Origin: Qipengyuania vesicularis
GTDB taxonomy: Bacteria; Pseudomonadota; Alphaproteobacteria; Sphingomonadales; Sphingomonadaceae
Direction of reading: 5' to 3'
DNA length: 64,000 nt
Assembly (NCBI RefSeq): GCF_019711415.1
Contig: NZ_JAIGNJ010000002.1
Coordinates: 310,001 to 374,000, forward strand
Shown: positions 17,513 to 26,600 of the stretch, piece by piece
Layout: every line of letters begins with the position of its first letter
Numbering within the stretch: position 1 is the stretch's first letter
Translations under genes and position numbers: made by a program
Notes under the pieces: generated by a model
Databases searched by the model: none
What the model was told of the DNA's origin: nothing
Seen by the model: the letters and a program-made list of their open reading frames with translations, nothing else

Positions 17513-19356
17513 TGAAACGCGCCCTGCGCCCCGCATTCCCCTTGCTCGCCCTTGGCCTCGCTGCCTGCGCCACCGCGCAGACGCCTCCGCCCGCGCCTGA
17601 TGCCGACGTCAGCTTTCGGAAGCGCGTGCCGTCGGAGGAAGTTGTCTATTTCGTCCTGCCCGACCGCTTCGAAAACGGCGACACATCGAACGATCTCGGT
17701 GATTTCACAGGCGGCCCTCTCGATCATGGCTTCGATCCGGCGCACAAGGGTTTCTTCCATGGCGGCGACCTTGCTGGCCTCACGCAGCGGCTCGACTATC
17801 TCGAAGGTCTCGGGATTACCGCCATCTGGTTCGCGCCGATCTTCCAGAACAAGCCGGTCCAGGGCCCTCCCGGCAACGAAAGCGCCGGCTATCACGGCTA
17901 TTGGGTGACCGACTTCACGCGGCCAGACAGCCATTTCGGCAGCCGCGAGGAATTCCGCACCTTCGTCGAGGCGGCGCATGCTCGGGGGATGAAGGTCTAT
18001 ATGGACATCATCACCAACCATACGGCCGATGTCATCCGCTACACTGAGGGCGACGAGACGGGCTATGCCTATCGGAGCAAGGGAGACTTCCCCTATTCGC
18101 GCAAAGGCGGGGTGAATGGTGCAGCCATCAACGAAGGCTTCATGGGCGACGAGGATCGTAGCGAGGCCAATTTCGCAAAGCTGACCGACCCGAGTTACGC
18201 CTATACGCCAGTCGTGCCCGAGGCAGAGAAGGACGTGAAGGTCCCCGCCTGGCTCAACGATCCGATCTACTACCACAATCGCGGCGACACGACTTTCAGC
18301 GGCGAAAGCAGCCGGCAGGGCGATTTCGTCGGTCTCGACGACCTCTTCACCGAGCATCCGCGCGTGGTCGAGGGCATGATCGACATCTATGCGGGATGGA
18401 TCCGCGACACCGGCATCGACGGCTTCCGCGTCGATACTGCGCGCCACGTCAATCCGGAGTTCTGGCAGGAATTCGTACCCGCAATGCTGGACACCGCGCG
18501 GGAAGCTGGCATTCCGAACTTCCACATCTTCGGCGAAGTCTACCGCGACGATCACGACAATGGATACATTGCCCAATACACTCGCCGCGACGGCTTTCCC
18601 GCCGTGCTCGATTTCGCCTTCCAGCAGGGCATTCGAGAAACCGTGAGCATGGGCAAGGGAACCTTTATCCTCAACGAACTGTTCGATGGCGATGTGCTCT
18701 ACGAAGGCGGCGAGGAAGCCGCTCTCGGCATGCCGACCTTCCTCGGCAATCACGACATGGGCCGTTTCACCACCATGCTGCGCTGGGACAACCCAGACAT
18801 CAGCAGCGACGAGATGCTTGCCCGGACCAGGCTCGCCCACGCCATGCTGCTGACGCTGCGCGGATCGCCGGTGATCTACTATGGCGACGAGCAGGGTTTC
18901 GTGGGCGATGGCAACGACCAAGCCGCGCGCGAGGACATGTTCCCCAGCCTTACCGATAGCTACAATGACAACGAGCTGATCGGCACCGATGCGACAACTG
19001 CGACAAGCAATTTCGATCGCACGCACCCGCTCTACCGCCTGATTGCGGAATTCTCGGACATTCGCCGCCAGCACGAGGCGCTTTCACGCGGTCGGCAGGT
19101 CGTTCGTCATTATGGAGACGAGGCCGGTATCTTCGCTGCCAGTCGCTTCGATCCGGAAGACGGTCGCGAATACCTCCTCGTTTTCAACACAAGCGGTGCG
19201 ACGCAATCCGCCAATGTCACCCTCGGATATGACGCAAGAGCTTTCGAAACGCTTGCAGGCAGCTGTCCTTCAGCACCTACCGCCCCGGGCAGCGCGGCCT
19301 TCACCCTGCCTGCATTCGGCTGGGCCGTGTGCCGCGTGTCGGAGCGCGCCGAATGA
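17512..19356 (+). CDS. GH13 alpha-amylase, lipoprotein
   Basis: A 614-aa enzyme with a lipoprotein signal (lipobox LAAC) and a GH13 barrel: nucleophile Asp308 (DGFRVDTARHVN), acid/base Glu342 (IFGEVYRDD), and Asp415 (FLGNHDMGRF). An all-beta C-terminal domain follows. The N-terminal EVVYFVLPDRFENGD is typical of secreted alpha-amylases and cyclomaltodextrinase-like enzymes. Two adjacent ATGs (17509, 17512) overlap the halogenase stop. The second has better spacing (7 nt) from GGAGA and was chosen. It should degrade imported malto-oligosaccharides in the periplasm. Confidence 0.88.
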   Translation: MKRALRPAFPLLALGLAACATAQTPPPAPDADVSFRKRVPSEEVVYFVLPDRFENGDTSNDLGDFTGGPLDHGFDPAHKGFFHGGDLAGLTQRLDYLEGLGITAIWFAPIFQNKPVQGPPGNESAGYHGYWVTDFTRPDSHFGSREEFRTFVEAAHARGMKVYMDIITNHTADVIRYTEGDETGYAYRSKGDFPYSRKGGVNGAAINEGFMGDEDRSEANFAKLTDPSYAYTPVVPEAEKDVKVPAWLNDPIYYHNRGDTTFSGESSRQGDFVGLDDLFTEHPRVVEGMIDIYAGWIRDTGIDGFRVDTARHVNPEFWQEFVPAMLDTAREAGIPNFHIFGEVYRDDHDNGYIAQYTRRDGFPAVLDFAFQQGIRETVSMGKGTFILNELFDGDVLYEGGEEAALGMPTFLGNHDMGRFTTMLRWDNPDISSDEMLARTRLAHAMLLTLRGSPVIYYGDEQGFVGDGNDQAAREDMFPSLTDSYNDNELIGTDATTATSNFDRTHPLYRLIAEFSDIRRQHEALSRGRQVVRHYGDEAGIFAASRFDPEDGREYLLVFNTSGATQSANVTLGYDARAFETLAGSCPSAPTAPGSAAFTLPAFGWAVCRVSERAE

Positions 19357-20954
19357 GCCGCGAGGCACACAATTCCGACCTGCCATGGTGGAAGGGTGCG
19401 ACGATCTACCAGATCTATCCGCGCAGCTTCATGGATTCAAACGGCGACGGGATCGGCGATCTGCCGGGCATTACGCAGCGCCTGCCGCATGTCGCCAACC
19501 TCGGCGTGGACGCGATCTGGATTTCACCCTTCTTCAAGTCGCCGATGAAGGACTTCGGCTATGACGTGTCCGACTATCGCGAGGTCGACCCGATCTTCGG
19601 CGATCTCACCGATTTCGACGCGCTGGTAACCCGCGCGCACGAGCTTGGCCTCAAGGTCCTGATCGACCAGGTCTATTCGCACACTTCCGACGAACACGCC
19701 TGGTTCGAGGAATGCCGGTCGAGCAGGCACAATCCAAAGGCGGACTGGTATGTCTGGGCCGACGCCAAGCCCGATGGTACCCCGCCGTCCAACTGGCAGT
19801 CGGTCTTCGGGGGCCCGGCATGGACCTGGGACGCGCGGCGCGGCCAGTATTACATGCACAATTTCCTCAGCTCGCAACCACAGCTCAACCTGCACAATCG
19901 AGAGGTTCAGGACGCTGTGTTGGAGGTAATGCGGTTCTGGCTGGAACGCGGCGTCGACGGCTTCCGGATCGATGCGCTCAATTTCGCGATGCACGACCCG
20001 GAGCTGCGCGATAATCCGCCAGCTCCGGCCACCGACAAGGCGCGCACGCGCTCGTTCGATTTCCAGCTCAAGAAATTCAACCAGGGTCACGCCGACATCC
20101 CGGCTTTCATCGAGCGGATCCGCGAGCTTACCGACAGTTTCGACGGGGTCTTCACTGTCGCGGAAGTCGGCGGCGACGATGCCATGCGCGAGATGCGGCT
20201 CTTCACCGAGGGCGAAGATCACCTCAATTCGGCCTACAGCTTCAACTTCCTTTATGCGGAAAAACTCACCGCACAGCTCGTGTGCCGTTCGCTGTCCGAA
20301 TGGCCGGACGAAGAAGGTGTCGGATGGCCGAGTTGGGCATTCGAGAACCACGACGCACCGCGTGCACTCAGCCGCTGGTGCAATGGCGAGGATTGCGATG
20401 CCTTCGCGCGGCTCAAGACCCTCCTTCTGATGAGCCTGCGCGGCAATGCGATCCTCTATTATGGCGAGGAACTGGGGTTGAGGCAGGTCGATATCCCCTT
20501 CGACCAGTTGCACGACCCCGAGGCGATCGCCAATTGGCCGCTGACATTGAGCCGCGACGGTGCCCGTACGCCCATGCCGTGGGACGAGAGCGCCAGTGCG
20601 GGATTCGGCAGCAAGGAGCCCTGGCTCCCCGTCGGCGACGCCAATCGCGCGCGGCCGGTTGCGGTGCAGGATCGCGAAGAAGGCTCCCTGCTTGCATCCA
20701 CGCGCAAGGCGATAGCGCTGCGCCGCGCCAATCCGGCCATGAAACACGGCAAGGTAACCGAATGCCGGCATGACGGCGATTTGCTGATCCTCCGCCGCGA
20801 AGCCGCGGGCCAGACCCTCGAATTCCGCTTCAATCTCGGCACCAAGCCGATCGGTCTCGACGATTGCCAAGGCCGCGTCCTGATGGCTATCAACGGTGCG
20901 AGCCACAGCGATTTGCCGGCCTATGCCGCAATCATAACGGAGATTTCCGAATGA
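19353..20954 (+). CDS. GH13 alpha-glucosidase
   Basis: A 533-aa GH13 enzyme of the oligo-1,6-glucosidase/alpha-glucosidase branch (GH13_23-like). It opens with WWKGATIYQIYPRSFMDSNG. Catalytic residues are Asp207 (DGFRIDALNF), Glu271 (VAEVGGDD) and Asp334 (FENHDAPRA). No signal peptide is visible, so it is probably cytoplasmic and releases glucose from imported maltose. The start overlaps the previous stop as ATGA, and its own stop overlaps the GH97 start the same way. Confidence 0.9.
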   Translation: MSREAHNSDLPWWKGATIYQIYPRSFMDSNGDGIGDLPGITQRLPHVANLGVDAIWISPFFKSPMKDFGYDVSDYREVDPIFGDLTDFDALVTRAHELGLKVLIDQVYSHTSDEHAWFEECRSSRHNPKADWYVWADAKPDGTPPSNWQSVFGGPAWTWDARRGQYYMHNFLSSQPQLNLHNREVQDAVLEVMRFWLERGVDGFRIDALNFAMHDPELRDNPPAPATDKARTRSFDFQLKKFNQGHADIPAFIERIRELTDSFDGVFTVAEVGGDDAMREMRLFTEGEDHLNSAYSFNFLYAEKLTAQLVCRSLSEWPDEEGVGWPSWAFENHDAPRALSRWCNGEDCDAFARLKTLLLMSLRGNAILYYGEELGLRQVDIPFDQLHDPEAIANWPLTLSRDGARTPMPWDESASAGFGSKEPWLPVGDANRARPVAVQDREEGSLLASTRKAIALRRANPAMKHGKVTECRHDGDLLILRREAAGQTLEFRFNLGTKPIGLDDCQGRVLMAINGASHSDLPAYAAIITEISE

Positions 20955-22984
20955 CCCGCCTCGCTCTTCTGCTGACCGCCGCGCTGCTCCCCTTGAACGC
21001 CGCACAGGCCGAGACCGTCACCTCTCCCGATGGCCGGATAAAGGTCACGCTCGATGCCGATGGCGAAGGCATTCCCTTTTACGAGGTGAGCCGCGATGGC
21101 GTGCCGATCATCGCCAAGTCGAACCTAGGTTTCACATTCACCGATGCCGATCCACTGCGTCGCAACTTCGAAGTCGTAGGCTTTCGCGAGCAGGCCACCA
21201 ACACCACTTGGGAGCAACCCTGGGGCGAGCAGCAATGGGTGATCGACAGCCACAATGAACTGGCAGTAACCTTCCGCCAAAGAGACGAGGGGGCGCGAGA
21301 GATCACGGTGCGCCTGCGCGTGTTCGACGACGGCATCGGCTTCCGCACCGAGTTCCCGGAGAACCCGGAAAAGCGCTTCACCAACATCGCGGAAGAGCTC
21401 ACCGAGTTCAATATCGCCAGCGATGGCACCGCCTGGTCTATCCCGGCAGGTGACTGGAACCGGTACGAATATCTCTACTCCAAGACGCCGATCAGTGCAT
21501 TGTCCACGGTGCACACGCCTGTGACGATGGTGCTCGACAACGGCACCCACCTCTCCTTCCATGAAGCGGCGCTGGTCGATTATTCAGGGATGTGGCTGAA
21601 GCGTATCGACGGTACGCGCCTGCGTGCGCAGCTCGCACCCAGTCCGCGCGGTGCGAAGGTCGTGCGCGACGGCGCTTTCCACACGCCATGGCGCACCATC
21701 CTGATCTCATCCAACCCCAAGGGCCTGTTCGAGAGCGACATCACGATCAATCTCAACGAGCCCAACAAGCTCGGCGATGTCAGTTGGTTCACGCCGCACA
21801 AATATATCGGCATCTGGTGGGGCATGCATCTCGATATCGAGAGCTGGGCCAGCGGCGAGAAGCATGGCGCGACGACCGAGAACGCCAAAAAATACATCGA
21901 CTTCGCTGCCGAACACGGCTTCCGCGGCGTCCTGATCGAAGGCTGGAACAAGGGCTGGGACGGTAACTGGTTCGGCAACGGCCGCGATTTCAGCTTCACC
22001 GAAGCCTATCCCGATTTCGATATCGCCGAAGTCGCCCGCTACGGCGAGGAGAAGGGCGTCAAGATCATCGGCCACCATGAGACCGGTGGCAATATCAAGG
22101 TCTACGAAGAGCAGCTCGAGGACGCGATGGCATTCTACGAGAGCCTCGGGATCGACGCGGTCAAGACTGGCTATGTCGCCGATGCGGGCGGCGTCATCGC
22201 ACCTGCGGGCGAAGGCGGCTGGGGCGAAACCTTCGTGTGGCACGACGGACAGGAAATGGTCCGGCACCATCTCAAGGTCGTCGAGGAAGCCGCCGAGCAC
22301 CAGATCGCAGTCAATCCGCATGAACCGATCAAGGATACCGGGCTGCGCCGTACCTATCCCAACTGGGTGAGCCGCGAGGGCGCGCGCGGTGCGGAATACG
22401 ATGCCTGGGCAGAGCCGAAGAACGATCCGGGCCATGTGCCCGAACTGATCTTCACACGGATGCTGGCTGGTCCCATGGACTATACGCCTGGTGTGTTCTC
22501 GCTCGAGGGTCGCGGGGCCACGGCACCCGACCTGCCGAGCACACTGGCGCGGCAGCTGGCATTCTACGTCACGATCTATTCGCCGATCCAGATGGTCGCC
22601 GACTTGCCCGAGAACATTGCCAGATATCCCCGCGCGCTCGACTTCGTGAAGCGCGTGCCCGCGGACTGGGCGGAAAGCATGCTGGTCGACGGAAAGGTCG
22701 GCGAATTTGCCGTGATCGCCAGGCGCGATCGGGACACGCTCAACTGGTATGTCGGCGCGGTTACTGACGAGGCGGAGCGCAGCGTCAGCGTCCCGCTTTC
22801 CTTCCTCGATCCGGGCAAGCGCTATGCCGCCACCATCTGGCGCGACGGTGCACGCGCGAACGGCCTCGGCAATGATCGCCACGCCATGGAAGTCGAAACC
22901 CGGACGGTCAGCGGCGATGACACGCTTGAACTCAGGATCGCACCGGCGGGCGGCTTCGCCATCGAGTTCGTTCCCCAAGGGTGA
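20951..22984 (+). CDS. GH97 alpha-glucosidase (SusB-like)
   Basis: A 677-aa periplasmic glycoside hydrolase with a clear signal peptide (cleavage after NAAQA). It has an N-terminal beta-sandwich (~25-270), a (beta/alpha)8 barrel with IGIWWGMHLDIESW, HHETGG (Glu377) and DAVKTGYV, and a C-terminal beta domain, as in GH97. The position after VKT is Gly407 rather than the Asp nucleophile that I recall in the retaining subgroup, which suggests an inverting SusB-type alpha-glucosidase. It likely produces glucose from malto-oligosaccharides. Coupled to both neighbours by 4-nt overlaps. Confidence 0.88.
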   Translation: MTRLALLLTAALLPLNAAQAETVTSPDGRIKVTLDADGEGIPFYEVSRDGVPIIAKSNLGFTFTDADPLRRNFEVVGFREQATNTTWEQPWGEQQWVIDSHNELAVTFRQRDEGAREITVRLRVFDDGIGFRTEFPENPEKRFTNIAEELTEFNIASDGTAWSIPAGDWNRYEYLYSKTPISALSTVHTPVTMVLDNGTHLSFHEAALVDYSGMWLKRIDGTRLRAQLAPSPRGAKVVRDGAFHTPWRTILISSNPKGLFESDITINLNEPNKLGDVSWFTPHKYIGIWWGMHLDIESWASGEKHGATTENAKKYIDFAAEHGFRGVLIEGWNKGWDGNWFGNGRDFSFTEAYPDFDIAEVARYGEEKGVKIIGHHETGGNIKVYEEQLEDAMAFYESLGIDAVKTGYVADAGGVIAPAGEGGWGETFVWHDGQEMVRHHLKVVEEAAEHQIAVNPHEPIKDTGLRRTYPNWVSREGARGAEYDAWAEPKNDPGHVPELIFTRMLAGPMDYTPGVFSLEGRGATAPDLPSTLARQLAFYVTIYSPIQMVADLPENIARYPRALDFVKRVPADWAESMLVDGKVGEFAVIARRDRDTLNWYVGAVTDEAERSVSVPLSFLDPGKRYAATIWRDGARANGLGNDRHAMEVETRTVSGDDTLELRIAPAGGFAIEFVPQG

Positions 22985-24483
22985 GCGAAGGGCCGAAACC
23001 TCCGCACATCGTCGTCCTGGGCGGCGGAAGCGCGGGCTGGATAACGGCCTGCCTCCTGCACCACGAATGGGGCGCGCGCGGCGGCAAAGTCACCGTTGTC
23101 GAAAGTCCCGCGATCGGGATCATCGGCGTCGGCGAAGGCTCCACACCCCAGCTCAAGGCCTTCTTCGACCTGCTTGGCATTGCGGAACGCGAGTGGATGG
23201 GCGCCTGCGATGCGACCTACAAGCTCGGCATCCGTTTTACAGGCTGGAGCGAGACCCCCGGCTTCGAGAGCTATTTCCACCCCTTCCCCGGCCCCGTCGA
23301 CCTGCACAGCGAACCCGGCTTCGCGCAAAATTGCGCCCTGAGGCGAAAGGGCGCCGATGTGCCGGCACATCCGGACGACTGGTTCCTCGCCTCGATCCTG
23401 GCAGAGCAAAGCAAATCGCCGCGCGCGGAAGAGACATTCCCTTTCGCACCCAGCTACGGCTACCATTTCGATGCTCACAAGCTCGGCACCTTCCTGCGTG
23501 ATTGGGCAGTGGGGCGCGGCGTTGAACACCGCCCGCTCAAGGTCGAAGAAGTCGAATTGTCCGGCGAACAGGAGATCGCTGCGCTCCTTTGCGAAGGCGG
23601 CGAGCGGATCGAAGCGGATTTCTTCGTCGATTGCTCCGGCTTCGCCTCGATCCTGTCGCAGCAAAGGCTCGGTACGCGGTTCATCTCTTTCGGCGAGAAC
23701 CTGTTCAATGATCGGGCGGTCGTTATGCCCACCGCACACTCCTCGACGCCCCGCCCGCAGACCGATGCCATCGCCATGAGCGCGGGCTGGCGGTGGTCGA
23801 TCCCGCTCACCTCGCGCGTCGGCAATGGCTACGTCTACTCCTCGCGCCACATCTCCGATGAAGACGCGGAGGCAGAACTGCGCGCAGCTATCGGGACCGA
23901 GAAAGACGCTGGGGAGGCGCGGCTACTGCACATGAAGGTCGGCCGGGTCGAAAACAGCTGGACGGGCAATTGTCTTGCTGCGGGCCTCTCGCAGGGGTTC
24001 ATCGAGCCGCTGGAGGCAACGGCCCTCCACATCGTCATCTACACCGCGACCGATTTCGCCAAGGCATTCGAGGCTGGCGGCTTCACACCAAAGCATCGCG
24101 ATACCTTCAACCGCCGTATTGCCGAGCGTTACGACGGAATCCGTGACTATATCGTGGCGCATTACCGGATGAACGGTCGGACCGACAGCGACTATTGGCG
24201 AGAGAACGGGGCAAACGAGGCCCTGCCCGAAGGCCTGAAAGCGATGATAACCGCCTGGTTCACGCACGAGGACATCGGAAGCGCGAACCGCGAGATCAAC
24301 GGACGGACACCCGCCTATCCCTCGCTAAGCTGGCACTGCCTGCTCGCAGGCTATGGCTGTTTCCCGGATCGTGAGAAACTCCAGCAGCTCCCTGCGGGCA
24401 TCGAAGCTGCAAGCCTCGAAGACGTCCGAGCCATGCTGCAGGCATGCGCGCGCAACTTCCCGGACTACGATCCGCTCTCGTAG
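22981..24483 (+). CDS. Tryptophan-halogenase-family flavoprotein (second copy)
   Basis: A 500-aa flavin-dependent halogenase homologue with a GTG start inside GTGA at the GH97 stop. It has FAD motif GGGSAGWI, Lys81 in ATYKLGIRF at the catalytic-lysine position, WRWSIP at 270-275, and GFIEPLEATAL (Glu342). It clearly diverges from the first copy in this operon (for instance EATA for ESTS, and an insert after GWSETPGFES), so it is not a recent tandem duplicate. Last gene of the rightward operon. Substrate unknown; halogenation is plausible from the retained residues but unproven. Confidence 0.85.
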   Translation: MSEGPKPPHIVVLGGGSAGWITACLLHHEWGARGGKVTVVESPAIGIIGVGEGSTPQLKAFFDLLGIAEREWMGACDATYKLGIRFTGWSETPGFESYFHPFPGPVDLHSEPGFAQNCALRRKGADVPAHPDDWFLASILAEQSKSPRAEETFPFAPSYGYHFDAHKLGTFLRDWAVGRGVEHRPLKVEEVELSGEQEIAALLCEGGERIEADFFVDCSGFASILSQQRLGTRFISFGENLFNDRAVVMPTAHSSTPRPQTDAIAMSAGWRWSIPLTSRVGNGYVYSSRHISDEDAEAELRAAIGTEKDAGEARLLHMKVGRVENSWTGNCLAAGLSQGFIEPLEATALHIVIYTATDFAKAFEAGGFTPKHRDTFNRRIAERYDGIRDYIVAHYRMNGRTDSDYWRENGANEALPEGLKAMITAWFTHEDIGSANREINGRTPAYPSLSWHCLLAGYGCFPDREKLQQLPAGIEAASLEDVRAMLQACARNFPDYDPLS

Positions 24484-24531
24484 CCTTCCGGCATGCAGGC
24501 GTGCCAACTTAGAGTGAGCGGCGCGAGATAG

Positions 24532-25524
24532 TCAGGGGACGGGCGTGTCGTCGGCTGCGTCCGGCTCGATATCCTCGCCAATTCCCTGCTGGCCCTGCAC
24601 CACTTCGCCCGACTGGAAGATCGGGCCTTCGGTCGGCAGGGTAACGGGAGCCGCGCTTCCATCGGCGGGAGCATCACCGGCTATGACGATGGGCACCTGC
24701 TCTTCGCTCGCAGGGGGAAGATCGACAGGAGCCTGCGTTTCGCCGGGGGCGCTGACAGGCGCGGTCGCAGGCATGGCGCCCACCACGGTCTGACCCGGCT
24801 CCACTTCGACATTCGGATCGAGCGGGTTCACGTAGCCCTGCACTGTCGTCGTCACCGTAGGCGGACCGTATTGCGAATCCCACGCAGCGAGATCCACGCG
24901 GTATTGCTCATAGGCCCGGAAGAAGTCCTCGAAGACGGCCTCGATCCGCGGGAGCGCAGAAGCGGCATAGGTTTCCAGCGTATTCGGTTCGATCGTCAGT
25001 ACTTCCTGACTAATCGCATGGCTGACTTCGCAGAAATCCGCCTTCGCCGGCGGCAGGGCGAAGTAGTTGTAGACCTGCGTCATGTAGGAATCCTGCACGT
25101 CGCGGTACGTCACGCCATAGGCTTGGCGGAACTCGCTCTGCAGGGCCCGATTGGTCGCCGACAGCTGGCGCGCCTTGCGTTTCAGGAAGGCGCCATAATT
25201 GTCGACCAGCGAGGCGTGCTTGGGATCGAGGCAATTGAGCGCTGCCACGTTGAGCGCCGAACGAAGGTTCCAAGTGGTTTGCGCTGGCGTGAGGTTGGCG
25301 TTGACCGTCTGGCGCACTCCCGTTGCAGCCATCATCGGGATGGTCATGCCGAGCGACGCACCGGAAGGCGGCGTCGGGCGCGGTGGAATTACGACCGGCG
25401 CAGGGGGAGGCGGAGGCGGTGGTGGCGGTGGAGGAGGCGGGGGCGGCGTAGCACAGGCGGCGATTGCTGCGAGGCCCGCAGCCATGGCGGCAAGGCGAAT
25501 TGACTGGATAGACACACGGCTCAC
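24532..25524 (-). CDS. Proline-rich lipoprotein of unknown function
   Basis: About 330 aa. A lipoprotein signal (LAAIAAC) is followed at once by some 15 consecutive prolines, then a helical domain of ~200 residues with cysteines in LNCLDPKH and KADFCEVSH, and a disordered acidic C-terminal tail rich in Pro, Val and Ala. The GTG at 25524 was chosen because GAGGAGGG lies about 10 nt upstream; an ATG 12 codons earlier is possible. I do not recognise the family. The proline run may span part of the periplasm, and its translation probably needs EF-P. Confidence 0.7.
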   Translation of the reverse strand: MSRVSIQSIRLAAMAAGLAAIAACATPPPPPPPPPPPPPPPAPVVIPPRPTPPSGASLGMTIPMMAATGVRQTVNANLTPAQTTWNLRSALNVAALNCLDPKHASLVDNYGAFLKRKARQLSATNRALQSEFRQAYGVTYRDVQDSYMTQVYNYFALPPAKADFCEVSHAISQEVLTIEPNTLETYAASALPRIEAVFEDFFRAYEQYRVDLAAWDSQYGPPTVTTTVQGYVNPLDPNVEVEPGQTVVGAMPATAPVSAPGETQAPVDLPPASEEQVPIVIAGDAPADGSAAPVTLPTEGPIFQSGEVVQGQQGIGEDIEPDAADDTPVP

Positions 25525-25616
25525 GGGGTGCGGACCCTCCTCAAGGCTTGTTGGCATCATCGCCCGTCACGCATTGATCGGGGATGAAGCGACAAGGACC
25601 CTAGCCTCCTGTGCCG

Positions 25617-25655
25617 ACAAAGAAAATGCCCGGGGCGAAGGTTTCGCCCCGGGCA
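25617..25655 (-). terminator. Rho-independent terminator of the Bax-inhibitor-1 gene
   Basis: TGCCCGGGGCGAA pairs perfectly with TTCGCCCCGGGCA across a 3-nt loop (25627-25655). On the minus strand it is followed by TTTTCTTTG. It lies 38 bp after the stop at 25693. Confidence 0.85.
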
Positions 25656-25692
25656 CGTTGGGTAGACCGGCAGTTGCGGTCGGCGGTGAGAA

Positions 25693-26475
25693 TTACTCGC
25701 GGTTGCCGAGGAACTGCAGGATGAAGAGGAACAGGTTGATGAAGTCGAGATAGAGGCTCAGCGCACCCATCACGACGGCCTTGCCGGCAAACTCCGTGCC
25801 GCGCAGGTAGGCGTATTCTTCCTTCAGGCGCTGCGTATCGTAGGCGGTGAAGCCAGCGAAGATCAGCACGCCGAGGATCGAAATGACCAGGCCCATCGCG
25901 CCCGACTGGAACACGAAGGCGTTGAGCAGCATCGCCACGATGATACCGATCAGGCCCATCAGCAGGAAGCTGCCCCAGCCCGAAAGGTCCTTCTTCGTGG
26001 TGTAGCCGAACAGGCTCAGCCCGGCGAATGCGGCGGCAGCGGCAAAGAACGCCGAAGCGACCGATTCACCCGTGTAGACCGCGAAAATCGTCGACAGCGA
26101 GAGGCCCATCGAAACCGCAAAGGTCCAGAACATCGCCTGAAGCGTGGTCTTGCTGAACCGCCCGATCCCGCCAAAGGAGATGGCGAGGATGAAGGCCAGC
26201 GGAGCCAGTTTGATCACCCAGCCGAGGCCGGTGACCTGCAGCGAACGACCGTAGGGCGTCTGCACAACGTTGAAGGCCGCGTCGAACAGCGGGGTGTTCA
26301 CGAACAGCAGCGAAACGATGCCGGTCAGCAGCACGCCCGATGCCATCATGTTGTAGATCGACAGCATGTGCTTGCGCAGCCCCGCGTCGAAGGTGGTTCC
26401 ACGGGTAGCCGCGTCGCCAGCGCGCGGAACGGACGTCATGTCCACTCGGCGGTTGGTGTCGTTCCAATCGGCCAT
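25693..26475 (-). CDS. Bax inhibitor-1 / YccA family membrane protein
   Basis: A 260-aa inner-membrane protein with seven hydrophobic segments. It carries family features such as FTAYDTQRLKEEY near the last helices and LYLDFINLFLFILQFLG at the C-terminus; the two aspartates are the conserved BI-1 pair linked to pH-dependent ion leak in homologues. The soluble N-terminus of ~35 residues is usual. Physiological role in bacteria is unclear (FtsH-associated quality control for YccA, calcium leak for YetJ). Monocistronic, with its own terminator. Confidence 0.92.
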   Translation of the reverse strand: MADWNDTNRRVDMTSVPRAGDAATRGTTFDAGLRKHMLSIYNMMASGVLLTGIVSLLFVNTPLFDAAFNVVQTPYGRSLQVTGLGWVIKLAPLAFILAISFGGIGRFSKTTLQAMFWTFAVSMGLSLSTIFAVYTGESVASAFFAAAAAFAGLSLFGYTTKKDLSGWGSFLLMGLIGIIVAMLLNAFVFQSGAMGLVISILGVLIFAGFTAYDTQRLKEEYAYLRGTEFAGKAVVMGALSLYLDFINLFLFILQFLGNRE

Positions 26476-26600
26476 TGTTTCAAATCTCCCTAGTGCAAGG
26501 GCGCAAAATGCCCTGCTTCTGAAAAGAATATCGGGTTTTTACCGGAGGATTTCAAGCGAAACCGGAACGGACATGCCTAATGCAAAATCAAGGATTTGGC

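Noticed and set aside
17173-19074. 633-aa minus-strand open frame
   Set aside because: Antisense to the halogenase/GH13 genes. No family motifs; it reflects high GC and codon bias opposite a real gene.
19524-22978. Two long minus-strand frames (493 and 423 aa)
   Set aside because: Antisense to the GH13 and GH97 genes; no recognisable domains or ribosome sites.
25380-25450. GGTGGAGG-type run as a tandem DNA repeat
   Set aside because: It is the coding sequence of the polyproline stretch of the lipoprotein; codons vary, so it is a protein-level repeat.
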